The translations under genes and the position numbers were made by a program. The notes under the pieces are model-generated. The model saw nothing but the letters and a program-made list of their open reading frames with translations, was not told the origin of the DNA and searched no databases. Below are positions 1-9,577 of a stretch of DNA of 63,280 nucleotides, one piece after another. Each line of letters starts with the position of its first letter. Within the stretch, counting starts at the first letter, position 1. Source of the DNA: a virus; IMG/VR virus record IMGVR_UViG_3300025592_000789, positions 1-63,280 of that record. One strand, 5' to 3'.

Positions 1-3000
1 TCGTTTGATCCATCCACACACTAAGCCCAGAAACAACTGGAGTATTATTTAAATTATTATCTATCATATTAATATATCTTCGACCATTGTAATATACTAC
101 TGGCTGTATACTAATATTTATATCATCAGACCAAGAAGGATGATTATTATTTATATCATCTCCACTTAAATCTGTTATAGACCATGATCCAGGGCATTTA
201 TCTAGTGTATTTAAATCTGTTATTGTTGGTGACCCGTTTACGTCAAGAGTATCAAAATCTAATTCTCTAAACATATAATAATTTTTAGAGGAAGCTTGAT
301 GCATACTTAAAATCCATTTTGATAATCCATTAACCCAAGTAATTTCTGGCGCATATCCAACATCATCTGCCCATCCGACATCTACAGGGTTAGTTTCCCA
401 AGGTCCCCACATTCCTGAAGTATTTGACTGATGCTGCATTCCAGTAGCACTAAAGTTCCAAACCATGTGCCAAGTATCATCTATTTTAGTTATAGACTGC
501 CCTTCTGGAACAGCATTAGTATCAAATACTATTAATGATTCTTGTCCAGAAACTAAAACCCAATCAGAAGCAAAATCGTTTCCACTACCCTGCCATTCAA
601 GAACTCCTATACAACCTGGATTATCCCAAGGATCTGCTTCTCCATCGTCTTTTTTTGCCGAGAAAGTAAGAAACCATTTACCTTCATCCTCATTATAGGT
701 AAAGTGTGGATCCCTACATTGTGCGGACCAAGCAGCCTCAGGCCAGATAAAATAGGACTGTGATTCCATATCTAATAATGGGTTTACTCCTGAAGCCCTA
801 ACCCATGTATATAAATCATCACTAAATGCCAAGCCGAGCTGCTGTCTTGAGCTTGTAGGAGTCCATGCTACTCCAGCATAAGACATTACCCATTTTTCAC
901 CAACTGGTGGACTTGAAACAGGATTTCTAATAACATGTGGTGCCCATATATGTTCGTTTTCCCAATCTTCTGCATAGCCGTCATTAACATCTAAAACATC
1001 ATCTTGTTCTACCCAATTTCTTAAATTTGAAGAAACTGAACTTGTCCAATGAGAAAGCCGCTCACCAAAACTATGATCATCTCCAGGCTTTACTTTAATA
1101 CCAAAAATATGTAATATTCCATTATCATCCTCAACTAAAGAATGATCAGCAATATAACTTGTATCTGAAGCCATTTCTATAAATGGTTGCGAAAAATCAT
1201 ATAATATACCATCTCCTAAAGATAGTCCAACATATTCGGAGTGTTGTGTAAAATTATCAAATTCAATATCTACATCTGCTATAGAGAAGTTATTATCTCC
1301 CCAACTATCAAAGTCGTTTACACCGGACACATAAACTCTTAAAGGTCCAGTCTCATTATTATATAGATCATCAACTTCCATAGAAAACCTATAAGAGGTA
1401 GTAACTATGGGCTGCTGATCAAACGCTACTTCTGGAGTTTCTGTCATAGCATCATCAATAGTTACTGATATTCCACTTCCAGTATAATAAGTTTGTGTAG
1501 GAGATAGATGTCTTAATTTATAAGTTAAGATATCATTTTCATAATCTGTAGTATCTATACTTAATCCAGCAGTTGCAGTCCATGGATAAAATGCAGAGTC
1601 CTGATCACTATCTATTTCAGGAGCAATATTATCTTGCACAGATTTTAAACATAAAGGCATTATATCATTAACAAATTTTGTCTCTAAAGTCTCACTACAA
1701 CTAATACCAGCATATTGTAGTCTATTAGTTTCATCTAATAATATTATCTCTCTATAGTCAGAATATTCATCACTAATTAATTCAGAAATTATATCTGGAT
1801 CAACTAAAGAATCTATTATTCTAACACCAGAGCATATTAAATCAAATTGATTTATAGAATCACCGCTACTGTAATCATAAAATTCTAAAGAATTTTGTAC
1901 CATATATGTAAGACTATTAGAAGTTCCTGATGTTGTAAATTCTGCATAATTATAATTACTATCAGACCACCCACTAGTATAAATACAATCCTCATAAGCA
2001 AAAGGAACGCCTTTTATTAATCCATATAAATTTGTTAAATTACTAATAGTAGGAGCACTTCTTATTTTATTATTGACTCCATGAGTCCATCGTTTTAAAT
2101 GGTCTGCCCAGTATTGTGAATAAACATAATTTGTAAGACCAGATTCAGTTACTCCATCTAAATAAGGAGTATATAATTTTTGTTGTATTATTTCTTTAGG
2201 GTTATCTTCACAACCAAACCCTTTAAAATATATATTAGTTAAACTTGGTAATAAAACTAAAGAGTTAACGGCTAAGAACTGCTCACCAGGATGATACGTT
2301 TTATTATCTTGGTCTATCTCAATAGCGTCTGCTAAAGTATTATCAAAGTCTATTTCTTTTAAAAACTTTATTGCGTTGTTGTTTACTATCTCGTAATCTT
2401 CGTCCTCTACTAATACCTGGCCAGTAAGTACTCCACTTAGGGTTGGTATACTTAAATAATCAAACCTATCAGTATTAGGAAGATCAAAGTAGTAAGCACC
2501 GCTTGAAAACTCAGTCCATGTCACTCCATAATCCGTACTCTTATAAATACCTTCTAAGGTACCAACTATTAACGTAGTTCCTACTACATTAATTGTTCTT
2601 GGATAGAAAGCATCAACAGATGGAGTTACGTCAGACCATACAGTACCATTATATTTATAAATCTTATCATTAGTTAATATAAAATTATTGGCATCAGTTA
2701 TTTGACAGAAATCATAAATTCTTTCAGTAATTCCAGTACCAATGCTGGGGGAAGGCATTGGCATAAAATTAGGAACACCCGCTGCTTTAGTAAAATACCA
2801 AGCATCGTCATCTCCCCCACCCGAACTTCCTGTAAATATGAAATCATCTGTGCCCTCTGCGTAGTTAGAGACAGACGTACACCCATCTTCGGGACCGCTA
2901 TAATCATTTATAGTGTCCCACTCTTCGTCTTCGGTAGAATATATATGTAATCCTCTATGGACCTCTGTAGTTCTAGAGCTACCAACTATTAATTGAGTTC

Positions 3001-3742
3001 GTAGCGTGTCACCAAATACATCTACATTTACCCAAGCAATGTCATGAACATCTAAACTATTTACGGCATAATTAGTTGCTGTTGCTAGGCTAGTAAACAC
3101 GTACTCATTTAAATAATTTAATTCTCCTAAATAAACTACACTGTCTGAATAAACACCAAGTGCTGCGTCCCACACTCTTGTTGTAGGAGCACCTATTGCC
3201 TTATCTATCTCCCTTACAGTAATCCTAGCAAATTCTGTAGAAGCATATACTAAAACCCACTCAGTGGTGTTAAATTTATATATGCCTGTAGAGGTTAATA
3301 GATATGGGTTAGTTCCATCAGGATAAGGAATCTGTATATCTTTAAGAGATAGAGATGAAGATTTTAAGTTAAAAGTTATGTCATCCCAATACACTAAGTT
3401 ATCAGATTTGTATACTCGCCTGTCTGTAATTATATAAACAGTATCAGAGCTAGCAACTACTCTAACTATATTTCCTTCTACTTTATCTCTTATTTCTGCG
3501 TAGCCTTCTTCAAAGAATATATTATAATACTCATAGCCGTACTCTAAAAATCCACGGCCGTACTTTAAAGATTTGGTTAGATCTACTTGGTATAGATTAT
3601 AAAATAAAGCCTGCATACCCTCAAGTAGGGCTGTCCAATATGTTTCTACTCTGGCCTTCTCTTCGATGGCCATTAGATTATAGAAAGTTGATGAGAAATC
3701 CCATAGCTCGTCAGTAGTAAAATTTAAAGAAGGACCAAACAT
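1..3742 (-). CDS. Giant tail fibre / tailspike with glycosidase-like beta-propeller (C-terminal end beyond window)
   Basis: One frame is open from an ATG at 3742 to the left edge with no stop, giving at least 1247 residues; the C-terminus is missing. It starts 8 nt downstream of the preceding baseplate gene. The N-terminal half is rich in repeated beta-strand units of the kind 'YKSTDYGVTW' and 'WTEFSSG', as in sialidase/BNR-type propellers and fibre shafts. From about residue 860 it resembles the five-bladed propellers of the GH43/GH32/GH68 clan: ADHSLVEDDNG (like the ADPsv..dG first-blade motif), WAPHVI near 932, CRDPHF near 1007 and YAPEITW near 1127. By analogy it would bind or cleave a host surface polysaccharide during adsorption. 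Family and activity are inferred; the fibre role follows from its place at the end of the baseplate operon. Confidence 0.72.
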   Translation of the reverse strand, partial: MFGPSLNFTTDELWDFSSTFYNLMAIEEKARVETYWTALLEGMQALFYNLYQVDLTKSLKYGRGFLEYGYEYYNIFFEEGYAEIRDKVEGNIVRVVASSDTVYIITDRRVYKSDNLVYWDDITFNLKSSSLSLKDIQIPYPDGTNPYLLTSTGIYKFNTTEWVLVYASTEFARITVREIDKAIGAPTTRVWDAALGVYSDSVVYLGELNYLNEYVFTSLATATNYAVNSLDVHDIAWVNVDVFGDTLRTQLIVGSSRTTEVHRGLHIYSTEDEEWDTINDYSGPEDGCTSVSNYAEGTDDFIFTGSSGGGDDDAWYFTKAAGVPNFMPMPSPSIGTGITERIYDFCQITDANNFILTNDKIYKYNGTVWSDVTPSVDAFYPRTINVVGTTLIVGTLEGIYKSTDYGVTWTEFSSGAYYFDLPNTDRFDYLSIPTLSGVLTGQVLVEDEDYEIVNNNAIKFLKEIDFDNTLADAIEIDQDNKTYHPGEQFLAVNSLVLLPSLTNIYFKGFGCEDNPKEIIQQKLYTPYLDGVTESGLTNYVYSQYWADHLKRWTHGVNNKIRSAPTISNLTNLYGLIKGVPFAYEDCIYTSGWSDSNYNYAEFTTSGTSNSLTYMVQNSLEFYDYSSGDSINQFDLICSGVRIIDSLVDPDIISELISDEYSDYREIILLDETNRLQYAGISCSETLETKFVNDIMPLCLKSVQDNIAPEIDSDQDSAFYPWTATAGLSIDTTDYENDILTYKLRHLSPTQTYYTGSGISVTIDDAMTETPEVAFDQQPIVTTSYRFSMEVDDLYNNETGPLRVYVSGVNDFDSWGDNNFSIADVDIEFDNFTQHSEYVGLSLGDGILYDFSQPFIEMASDTSYIADHSLVEDDNGILHIFGIKVKPGDDHSFGERLSHWTSSVSSNLRNWVEQDDVLDVNDGYAEDWENEHIWAPHVIRNPVSSPPVGEKWVMSYAGVAWTPTSSRQQLGLAFSDDLYTWVRASGVNPLLDMESQSYFIWPEAAWSAQCRDPHFTYNEDEGKWFLTFSAKKDDGEADPWDNPGCIGVLEWQGSGNDFASDWVLVSGQESLIVFDTNAVPEGQSITKIDDTWHMVWNFSATGMQHQSNTSGMWGPWETNPVDVGWADDVGYAPEITWVNGLSKWILSMHQASSKNYYMFRELDFDTLDVNGSPTITDLNTLDKCPGSWSITDLSGDDINNNHPSWSDDINISIQPVVYYNGRRYINMIDNNLNNTPVVSGLSVWMDQT

Positions 3743-3750
3743 GTTTCCTC

Positions 3751-5691
3751 TTAAAGTTGGGTTAATCCTAGTAACTCAGTTTTATCGGTATAATATTTTC
3801 CAACAGCGGTGCTAGAAATTGTATAAGTATCCTCTAAAGCTGTTATCGTTTTTATATAAGTTGAGCTATAAGCTCTGATGTCAATATCTATGTCTGTAGT
3901 ATCAACATAAGTTGCGCCGTTATTCTGTAGTAATGCTATAATACCAGATTTTGTTAATGTGGTTGAGGTGTATTCATTTATATATGCAAGTAGTTTTTCC
4001 CTCATTGCGTTTTCTGATAGTCCGCCGCTATACTCTAAAGAGTTTATAACTACAATATGTGGTGGCATAGTTTTTACTAAATAATCCATTCCTGGATATC
4101 TATTATCATCTGCTTGAACAAATGCTTGGACATTATCTCCATTGATCCAATACTTATATACTAAATCAACTTCTACGCCAGTTAGATCATCGTCACTTGC
4201 GAAATTTATTTTGTAATTAGCTTCCGTTGAAAATTCAGATCCTGCAGCAACACTTTCAATGTAGTAAGCATCTTCATCAAAGTCTGTTTGAGATAAATGT
4301 AATTTAACTCCAGTAATCTCTTGAATAGGCCCACCAATATCACCAGCAAATGTTAATGTATATAAATTGTTACCAGCTATTATTCCAGTAGCTGTTCCAT
4401 ATTTAATATTACTAGGATCGTGACAATAGATATCTACAGAGTTTCCTTTATGAACTCCGCTCTGGTCTATGTTAGTCAAGGATACGTAATAAGTTCTAAT
4501 AGTGTGGTTTGTGTTGTCTGAAAAATCTTCTGTTACTGGAACATAAATCTCTCTATCATAATCCCACTCTGTTACTGGATTTACATAGGCTGCTGTCTGG
4601 TAGTCATACCCGTATCCAGGAGCTGGTCCTGAGTTAGCAGCGTGCGCTACAATAACTACTTGACCGTTTGCATCTAGATAGTTAGACAGCGGAGTAAAGC
4701 TTTTAGTAATTAGCTGATCTTCTCTAATGTCATCTATAGTGGCAGTGTGGCCACCAATATATTCCCATTCTCCTGTACTATAGTTTCTTACAAAAGCTCT
4801 TGTACGGCTATTCCCTGTATTTCCATCAACAACATAATCAACAGGGTCATATCCAACTCCATAATAATTAACTGTAAAGGCTGAGGCACTAGTGAAGTAT
4901 TCTGCATCTGGGGTAAGCTTGAATTCCTGCATGGGGAATTTTTCTTCCTCAGACCAAATTTCTAAACTATCATAGTACCATTCATTATTTCTTGTCTGTG
5001 CAATAGAGATCCCGAAATGCTCTCCAGCAGCTTGAGGAACATATGGAGGATAAGTTTGTCCACGAGTTAGAATTGCGTCACCCTGTGAGTCTCCGTCTGC
5101 CCATACCCATATATCAGTTCCCATTTTAGCATGAATATTCATTCTGAATTGGTACCAAGTGTTTTGTTCTATCCAAACTTTTCCAGCCTGTAAGAACTGG
5201 TTCTTACCACCAGTCTGATCCCAGTACTGTTCATAGTTGATCCAAACCTCTTCTTGTAAGATATCATTATCAACTAAATAAACATTATATTTTAAATAAC
5301 CATTGGCCGGTATCTTTAAAGCTGCAGCACTTCCTACAACTGCAATAGCAGCATTAAGTGTGAGACCATAAGTTTCATAAAACTTTAATTGATGCGCTGT
5401 TGTAGCTCCGGTTCCATTGTTTGCACAATCAACCAAGAACTCAGGCTGTTTACGCCAAGCTAGACCATAACCATCATGAGGCAAATGTGTTGTGGCATTT
5501 CTCATAACAGTAACATAAGACATCTCACCTAATTCAGTATTATCTGTAGTACTGAATTTACCAGTAATGTTTATACCTGTATGCTGGTCTATAGGTCTAT
5601 GAAAAATAGGTGCTAAATTATTAAGATTTTCTTCATTTAGCAGCTGTGATAAATTATGGTATACTTGTACTAATGGAGCATTACCGTGCAT
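3751..5691 (-). CDS. Baseplate wedge protein with baseplate J-like C-terminal region
   Basis: This 646-residue protein has an AAGGA ribosome site 6 nt before its ATG. The central part is beta-rich and aromatic, with no catalytic motif I recognise. The last 110 residues (from about MPPHIVVINSLEY) look like the C-terminal wedge domain of baseplate J/gp6 proteins, with a 'PPHIVVI' strand, a helix with repeated Leu/Ala and a 'YIN' turn, then a short alpha/beta unit. It follows the J-like protein by 9 nt, so the two probably act together in the wedge that links hub and fibres. I see no signal peptide or membrane segment. It could alternatively be a fibre-attachment protein. Confidence 0.6.
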   Translation of the reverse strand: MHGNAPLVQVYHNLSQLLNEENLNNLAPIFHRPIDQHTGINITGKFSTTDNTELGEMSYVTVMRNATTHLPHDGYGLAWRKQPEFLVDCANNGTGATTAHQLKFYETYGLTLNAAIAVVGSAAALKIPANGYLKYNVYLVDNDILQEEVWINYEQYWDQTGGKNQFLQAGKVWIEQNTWYQFRMNIHAKMGTDIWVWADGDSQGDAILTRGQTYPPYVPQAAGEHFGISIAQTRNNEWYYDSLEIWSEEEKFPMQEFKLTPDAEYFTSASAFTVNYYGVGYDPVDYVVDGNTGNSRTRAFVRNYSTGEWEYIGGHTATIDDIREDQLITKSFTPLSNYLDANGQVVIVAHAANSGPAPGYGYDYQTAAYVNPVTEWDYDREIYVPVTEDFSDNTNHTIRTYYVSLTNIDQSGVHKGNSVDIYCHDPSNIKYGTATGIIAGNNLYTLTFAGDIGGPIQEITGVKLHLSQTDFDEDAYYIESVAAGSEFSTEANYKINFASDDDLTGVEVDLVYKYWINGDNVQAFVQADDNRYPGMDYLVKTMPPHIVVINSLEYSGGLSENAMREKLLAYINEYTSTTLTKSGIIALLQNNGATYVDTTDIDIDIRAYSSTYIKTITALEDTYTISSTAVGKYYTDKTELLGLTQL

Positions 5692-5700
5692 ATCTAATCC

Positions 5701-6993
5701 TTATGGGCTATCTACTTCAGTATCATCTGAAACAGGTATATAATCAGTCTCTTCATTATTTGTAGTTACTACAGTGATAGCTTCTGTGGCTAAAGACAAT
5801 AATGTATTTATAGTTGAGTAGGGTATATTTAATATAGAATCATCTAAATTACTATAATCTAGAGTTTTACCTAATCTTAAATAGCCTTCTTGGGTATTAA
5901 CCTCATCAATATAAAATATTGAATTATCAGGGTTTAGTCCATCATGTATTTCCCAATAACCACTAGCTAGTACAGTTTGTAAATCTAGTTGAATATCTGG
6001 ATTATTTAAATCCTCAAAGAACTCCTGTAAGATAACATACTCATCTTGCTGTGCATATGATACGTCTGATTTAAAGAACAACCCTTCGTATAATCCTTGT
6101 GAGAACTCTGTAGTAAATCCGTCAGGCTCTGGTAAGGACACCATCTCGCTATCGTCAGTATCTATTATACTAGCTGTATAGGCAATGTGTTGTTTCCATG
6201 GATATGTGTGTAGTCCTGATTGCACTAAATAAAAATCTTCTTCTTTAAATTGAACAGCAAGACTTAAATTTTCCATTAAGTCTCTTTGCATTAGTGGGTC
6301 ACCTGCACCCACAACTTCCACATCGTTCAAATTAAGAAAATTAGATAATAGCTGTCTTTTAATTCCGGCAGTTGAAGAAAGAGATGAGTCAGCAAAGCTT
6401 AATAATAGTCTAGTAAATAAAGATTCATTGTCCTCTTTGTCTTCCCCAGAAACTATAGGTTGGGAATTATTTATTTTAGCGGGGGTAGCTTGTAATGTTA
6501 GTGCCCTTGTTATGGCATTAGCTGGCTGGTTATAATCCGACCCAGCGAGTATCCCTTGAATCTGTATAGGCTCAGTGTTATATAATGGAAATTGATCACG
6601 AGTAATTTCCATCGTACCTCTAGTAATGGAGTAATCAGCTAGAGTTTCATAAATTAATGTACCAGTACTATCACTAAACTGTGTGCCTCTTGCAATAGCT
6701 AGAGTTCTGGGTTCATTAAAATACAGCTTTACTGTTCCTGTAGACTTCGCCCCATTCTCTCTAGTAATTAAAAAATTAGTTACTATAGTGTCCATCTCAG
6801 ATTCAGAGATAGAGCTTAAATCTTCTAATGTCTGATTACGAAGAATTACATCTTGGGTCTCTCCATAAGAAGATAGTATAGAAGTTATAGGATTAATTAA
6901 AAGATCAGACACTACACTTCCTGGTCTAGTGTCTATGCTTGAATCAATACTTTTAATTCTTTCTCTTATATAATTAACAATATTTATAGCCAT
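5701..6993 (-). CDS. Baseplate J-like protein (wedge, gp6-type)
   Basis: 430 residues. Features seen are typical of baseplate J/gp6 proteins: an N-terminal helix leading into 'TRPGSVVSDLL' (22-32), the strand motif 'AIARGTQFSDSTG' (99-111, matching the usual 'ipkGt.f...g'), and 'GEDKEDNESLFTR' (183-195), the conserved 'G.ED.e.l..R' signature. The family forms the wedge ring around the central hub and triggers sheath contraction. The start has AAGGA 7 nt upstream. It sits directly after a gp25-like gene, the usual order in contractile systems. The C-terminal domain expected for a full-length J protein is not obvious here and may be supplied by the next gene. Confidence 0.82.
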   Translation of the reverse strand: MAINIVNYIRERIKSIDSSIDTRPGSVVSDLLINPITSILSSYGETQDVILRNQTLEDLSSISESEMDTIVTNFLITRENGAKSTGTVKLYFNEPRTLAIARGTQFSDSTGTLIYETLADYSITRGTMEITRDQFPLYNTEPIQIQGILAGSDYNQPANAITRALTLQATPAKINNSQPIVSGEDKEDNESLFTRLLLSFADSSLSSTAGIKRQLLSNFLNLNDVEVVGAGDPLMQRDLMENLSLAVQFKEEDFYLVQSGLHTYPWKQHIAYTASIIDTDDSEMVSLPEPDGFTTEFSQGLYEGLFFKSDVSYAQQDEYVILQEFFEDLNNPDIQLDLQTVLASGYWEIHDGLNPDNSIFYIDEVNTQEGYLRLGKTLDYSNLDDSILNIPYSTINTLLSLATEAITVVTTNNEETDYIPVSDDTEVDSP

Positions 6994-7003
6994 TCTAATT
7001 TCC

Positions 7004-7423
7004 TTAAATTACGATAAGTTGGGAGGTTCCGTCTTGTAGGTCAACCCTTAATTTTAAATGCCACGATAAACTTTCTGGTAAATGCTTTAACTCTAATAAT
7101 ACTAATGACTTAAGTTGTTCGCTTTTAGGCAAGTTAGGAATAATTAGTTGTTCTAATTTTAACTCTTGCTCTAAATCACTAATATAAATAGGGAAAACCC
7201 CAGATAAATGTTCTTTATCGCTATCAGCCAAAGAAGTAAACATAGCAGGTATGTTGGTACCCACTGTAGGATTAACTATATCAGATCCCTCTAATGTTAA
7301 TATACGTTTTGCTACACGCTGAATCAAGTTAAAACTTGATTTAGCTCTTTCTACTCCTGTTGGAAAAACAACAGTTAGAATCCCATCAGAGTCTACATCT
7401 ATAATTTTTACGTCCTGTGCCAT
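7004..7423 (-). CDS. gp25-like baseplate wedge protein
   Basis: 139 residues, the usual size for gp25/W-like wedge proteins. The segment 'LIQRVAKRILTLEGSD' followed by 'NPTVGTNIP' fits the family pattern in which a Q-R-(x)5-L-x-T segment precedes 'P.fGt.l'. In T4 and relatives gp25 bridges the wedge to the first sheath ring. Its position immediately upstream of the J-like gene supports the call. The start has an AGGA ribosome site 7 nt upstream. The similarity is read by eye and is weaker than for the neighbouring J-like protein. Confidence 0.6.
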   Translation of the reverse strand: MAQDVKIIDVDSDGILTVVFPTGVERAKSSFNLIQRVAKRILTLEGSDIVNPTVGTNIPAMFTSLADSDKEHLSGVFPIYISDLEQELKLEQLIIPNLPKSEQLKSLVLLELKHLPESLSWHLKLRVDLQDGTSQLIVI

Positions 7424-7432
7424 ATTAAAATC

Positions 7433-9577
7433 CTAAGTTGGTAAGGTAATGTCAAGAGGAACTTCTGGAGTAACGGCTGCATAATTTTCTAATTTTTGCA
7501 TATAATCTGTTATTGTAGTTACTTTAGCTTGACATGTTTTATTCTCTTCTTCAGTTCTATCTAAATAGTTCTGTACTTTTTTCAAAGCAGACTTACTCCC
7601 ACCATAGACATACCCAAACACTTCTTTTATAATTGGCAAGTCTTGTACATTACTTGTAGAGGAGACAGTGCCTAAACAGCCAAGCTCACTTAGACTCTGT
7701 AGACCGGCATTTAGTAGTGCTAGATTGCCTGTTGATAGCTGGTCTGATAAATTAGAGAACCAGGAATCTTTCAATAAATCGTTTATGCCTTCTACTTCAT
7801 TTAACATTATATTAAACCCAGGCAATGTTTCTAAATCTCTTCTTATTACTTTAGATATATTTATTATTTGTATATCTTTTTGTCTTTGCTCGTTTAATTT
7901 ATATAACATTTCTTTAAATGATGGCATAAAATTCTTAAATTTTCCAGAGTAAACGTTCTGAGAAAAATTAGCTACAAGGTCCTGACTAAAGTCAACAACT
8001 GTATCTGCTGGCTGCTTCAAAGAAGCTACATTATCAAATAGTACATCATCTATTTCACTAGAGCCAGAAAGATATTTAATTAACCATTGATAGTTAGTAT
8101 TTATATCAACTAGTTTTTCATTATTTATAGCGTTGTTTTCGCCCAGTAAAGAATTTATTGAGTTGCCGTATGATCCGCCAGCTTGTCCTTTTAATGGATT
8201 AGACACCATTGTGTCAACCGTACTTTTATGTTTTAGTAGGGTTTTAATCCATTCAGTTCTTTCTGTATTAGTTATATTTGTAACTATCTTTTGCCCTTTT
8301 TCAGTTAATACGTGTCCTTCAATTTCTGTTTGAACAGACTTTAATCCTGTTAAAATTGGATATAGTAAAGTATATGCTTGTTGGCCAAGCAGACTTACTG
8401 ATTTAAAGGTAATGTCAAATCGTGCAATAATTTGCTCAACCATGGTTACTCTAGCGTTGGTATCTCTCAAGGTTTGTACATCAGATAATAATACATCACC
8501 TACAGTAGCAGTTGTTACTTTTCCTATATCTTTTGTATCCCAGATATCACGTGTAATGTCTAATACATTTTTACCAATATTTAAGTATTGAACTGGAAGA
8601 TACATAATAAGATTCTCTAACATACTAGCCACTATGGACGCTATAATATAAATTTGTTGTGCGGTAGTCAGCGCAGAGATGTCTTGAGCTAGAACTTGTA
8701 TTGATTGCTCAAAAGCATTTCCTCCTGTCTCTTCCTGTAACTTAAATTTGTTTTGAAAGTAATCTCCAAAAGCTTCCCAAGATTGTAATGTCGGGTTCTC
8801 AGAAAAAGGAACATTTACTTCATCACTCATTTGAATAGCATCTCTTACTTGTGAGAAGAAATCTCCATGTAAGTTATTAATACAATTATCTAAATGAGTA
8901 CTAGCATATGTTAAATATTTTGATCTAAATAGTTGAGGCTCAAAATCAGCACTTAGGACAGAGCCATCATTTAATTGTAACCCAACGGATAATCCAAGAG
9001 AGTGTCTTGCTTTTTTAAGATCACTAATAGCTCTTAATACCTCATTGTTAGAATCTAATCCCTTAAGTTGTTTTTCCAAGAATGCAAAATAATCACCTAG
9101 TCTAATAATAGGCCTTAAGCTTGCTATAACTTTATCTAATACAACCTGTCTTTCTAATAACTGCTCTTCTAGTGTAACTAGACTTCTATACATTAAATAA
9201 TAATAAGGCGTTTCGCTTAGAGTTAAATACATTGCTACAAATTGGAACATTAAAGATGTCATTAATATAGTGTTGATGTATCCAATAGGATTTAATAAAA
9301 CGTTTGGGTCAAATCCTAAAAAATCAGCAAGCAATATTAACGCAAGAAACGCCGAATACCCTCCAGCCTCGGTTAAGAACACCTTTGTTTTATCTTTCCA
9401 ATCCTTCAGCGCTCTAGATAGTTGATCTCCAAGCTCACTAAGTAGTGCAGCAATATCTGCATCAGAGGAATCAAGACCAAGACTCTCAGCTAAATTATTT
9501 AAAAAAGTAGAGACCTGGTGCTCAACTCTAATAGTAGTACAAGGATTTGGTTGTTGTAGTATTTGATCAGTAGCCAT
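7433..9577 (-). CDS. Unassigned baseplate/tail protein with hydrophobic helices
   Basis: 714 residues; I do not recognise the family. Three strongly hydrophobic stretches are visible, at about 73-88, 99-120 and 307-330. The remainder is rich in long amphipathic helices with many Leu, Gln and Asn residues, suggesting coiled coil. The stop of the upstream sigma-like gene overlaps this start (TAATG), so translation is coupled. Placement between hub-type genes and the gp25-like gene points to a structural baseplate component. The hydrophobic segments would suit a protein that meets or penetrates the host membrane during infection; that is inference only. Confidence 0.5.
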   Translation of the reverse strand: MATDQILQQPNPCTTIRVEHQVSTFLNNLAESLGLDSSDADIAALLSELGDQLSRALKDWKDKTKVFLTEAGGYSAFLALILLADFLGFDPNVLLNPIGYINTILMTSLMFQFVAMYLTLSETPYYYLMYRSLVTLEEQLLERQVVLDKVIASLRPIIRLGDYFAFLEKQLKGLDSNNEVLRAISDLKKARHSLGLSVGLQLNDGSVLSADFEPQLFRSKYLTYASTHLDNCINNLHGDFFSQVRDAIQMSDEVNVPFSENPTLQSWEAFGDYFQNKFKLQEETGGNAFEQSIQVLAQDISALTTAQQIYIIASIVASMLENLIMYLPVQYLNIGKNVLDITRDIWDTKDIGKVTTATVGDVLLSDVQTLRDTNARVTMVEQIIARFDITFKSVSLLGQQAYTLLYPILTGLKSVQTEIEGHVLTEKGQKIVTNITNTERTEWIKTLLKHKSTVDTMVSNPLKGQAGGSYGNSINSLLGENNAINNEKLVDINTNYQWLIKYLSGSSEIDDVLFDNVASLKQPADTVVDFSQDLVANFSQNVYSGKFKNFMPSFKEMLYKLNEQRQKDIQIINISKVIRRDLETLPGFNIMLNEVEGINDLLKDSWFSNLSDQLSTGNLALLNAGLQSLSELGCLGTVSSTSNVQDLPIIKEVFGYVYGGSKSALKKVQNYLDRTEEENKTCQAKVTTITDYMQKLENYAAVTPEVPLDITLPT

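Noticed and set aside
465-2950. Short plus-strand open frames within the first 3.7 kb
   Set aside because: They lie opposite a continuous minus-strand frame of at least 1247 codons, have no ribosome sites and show no domain.
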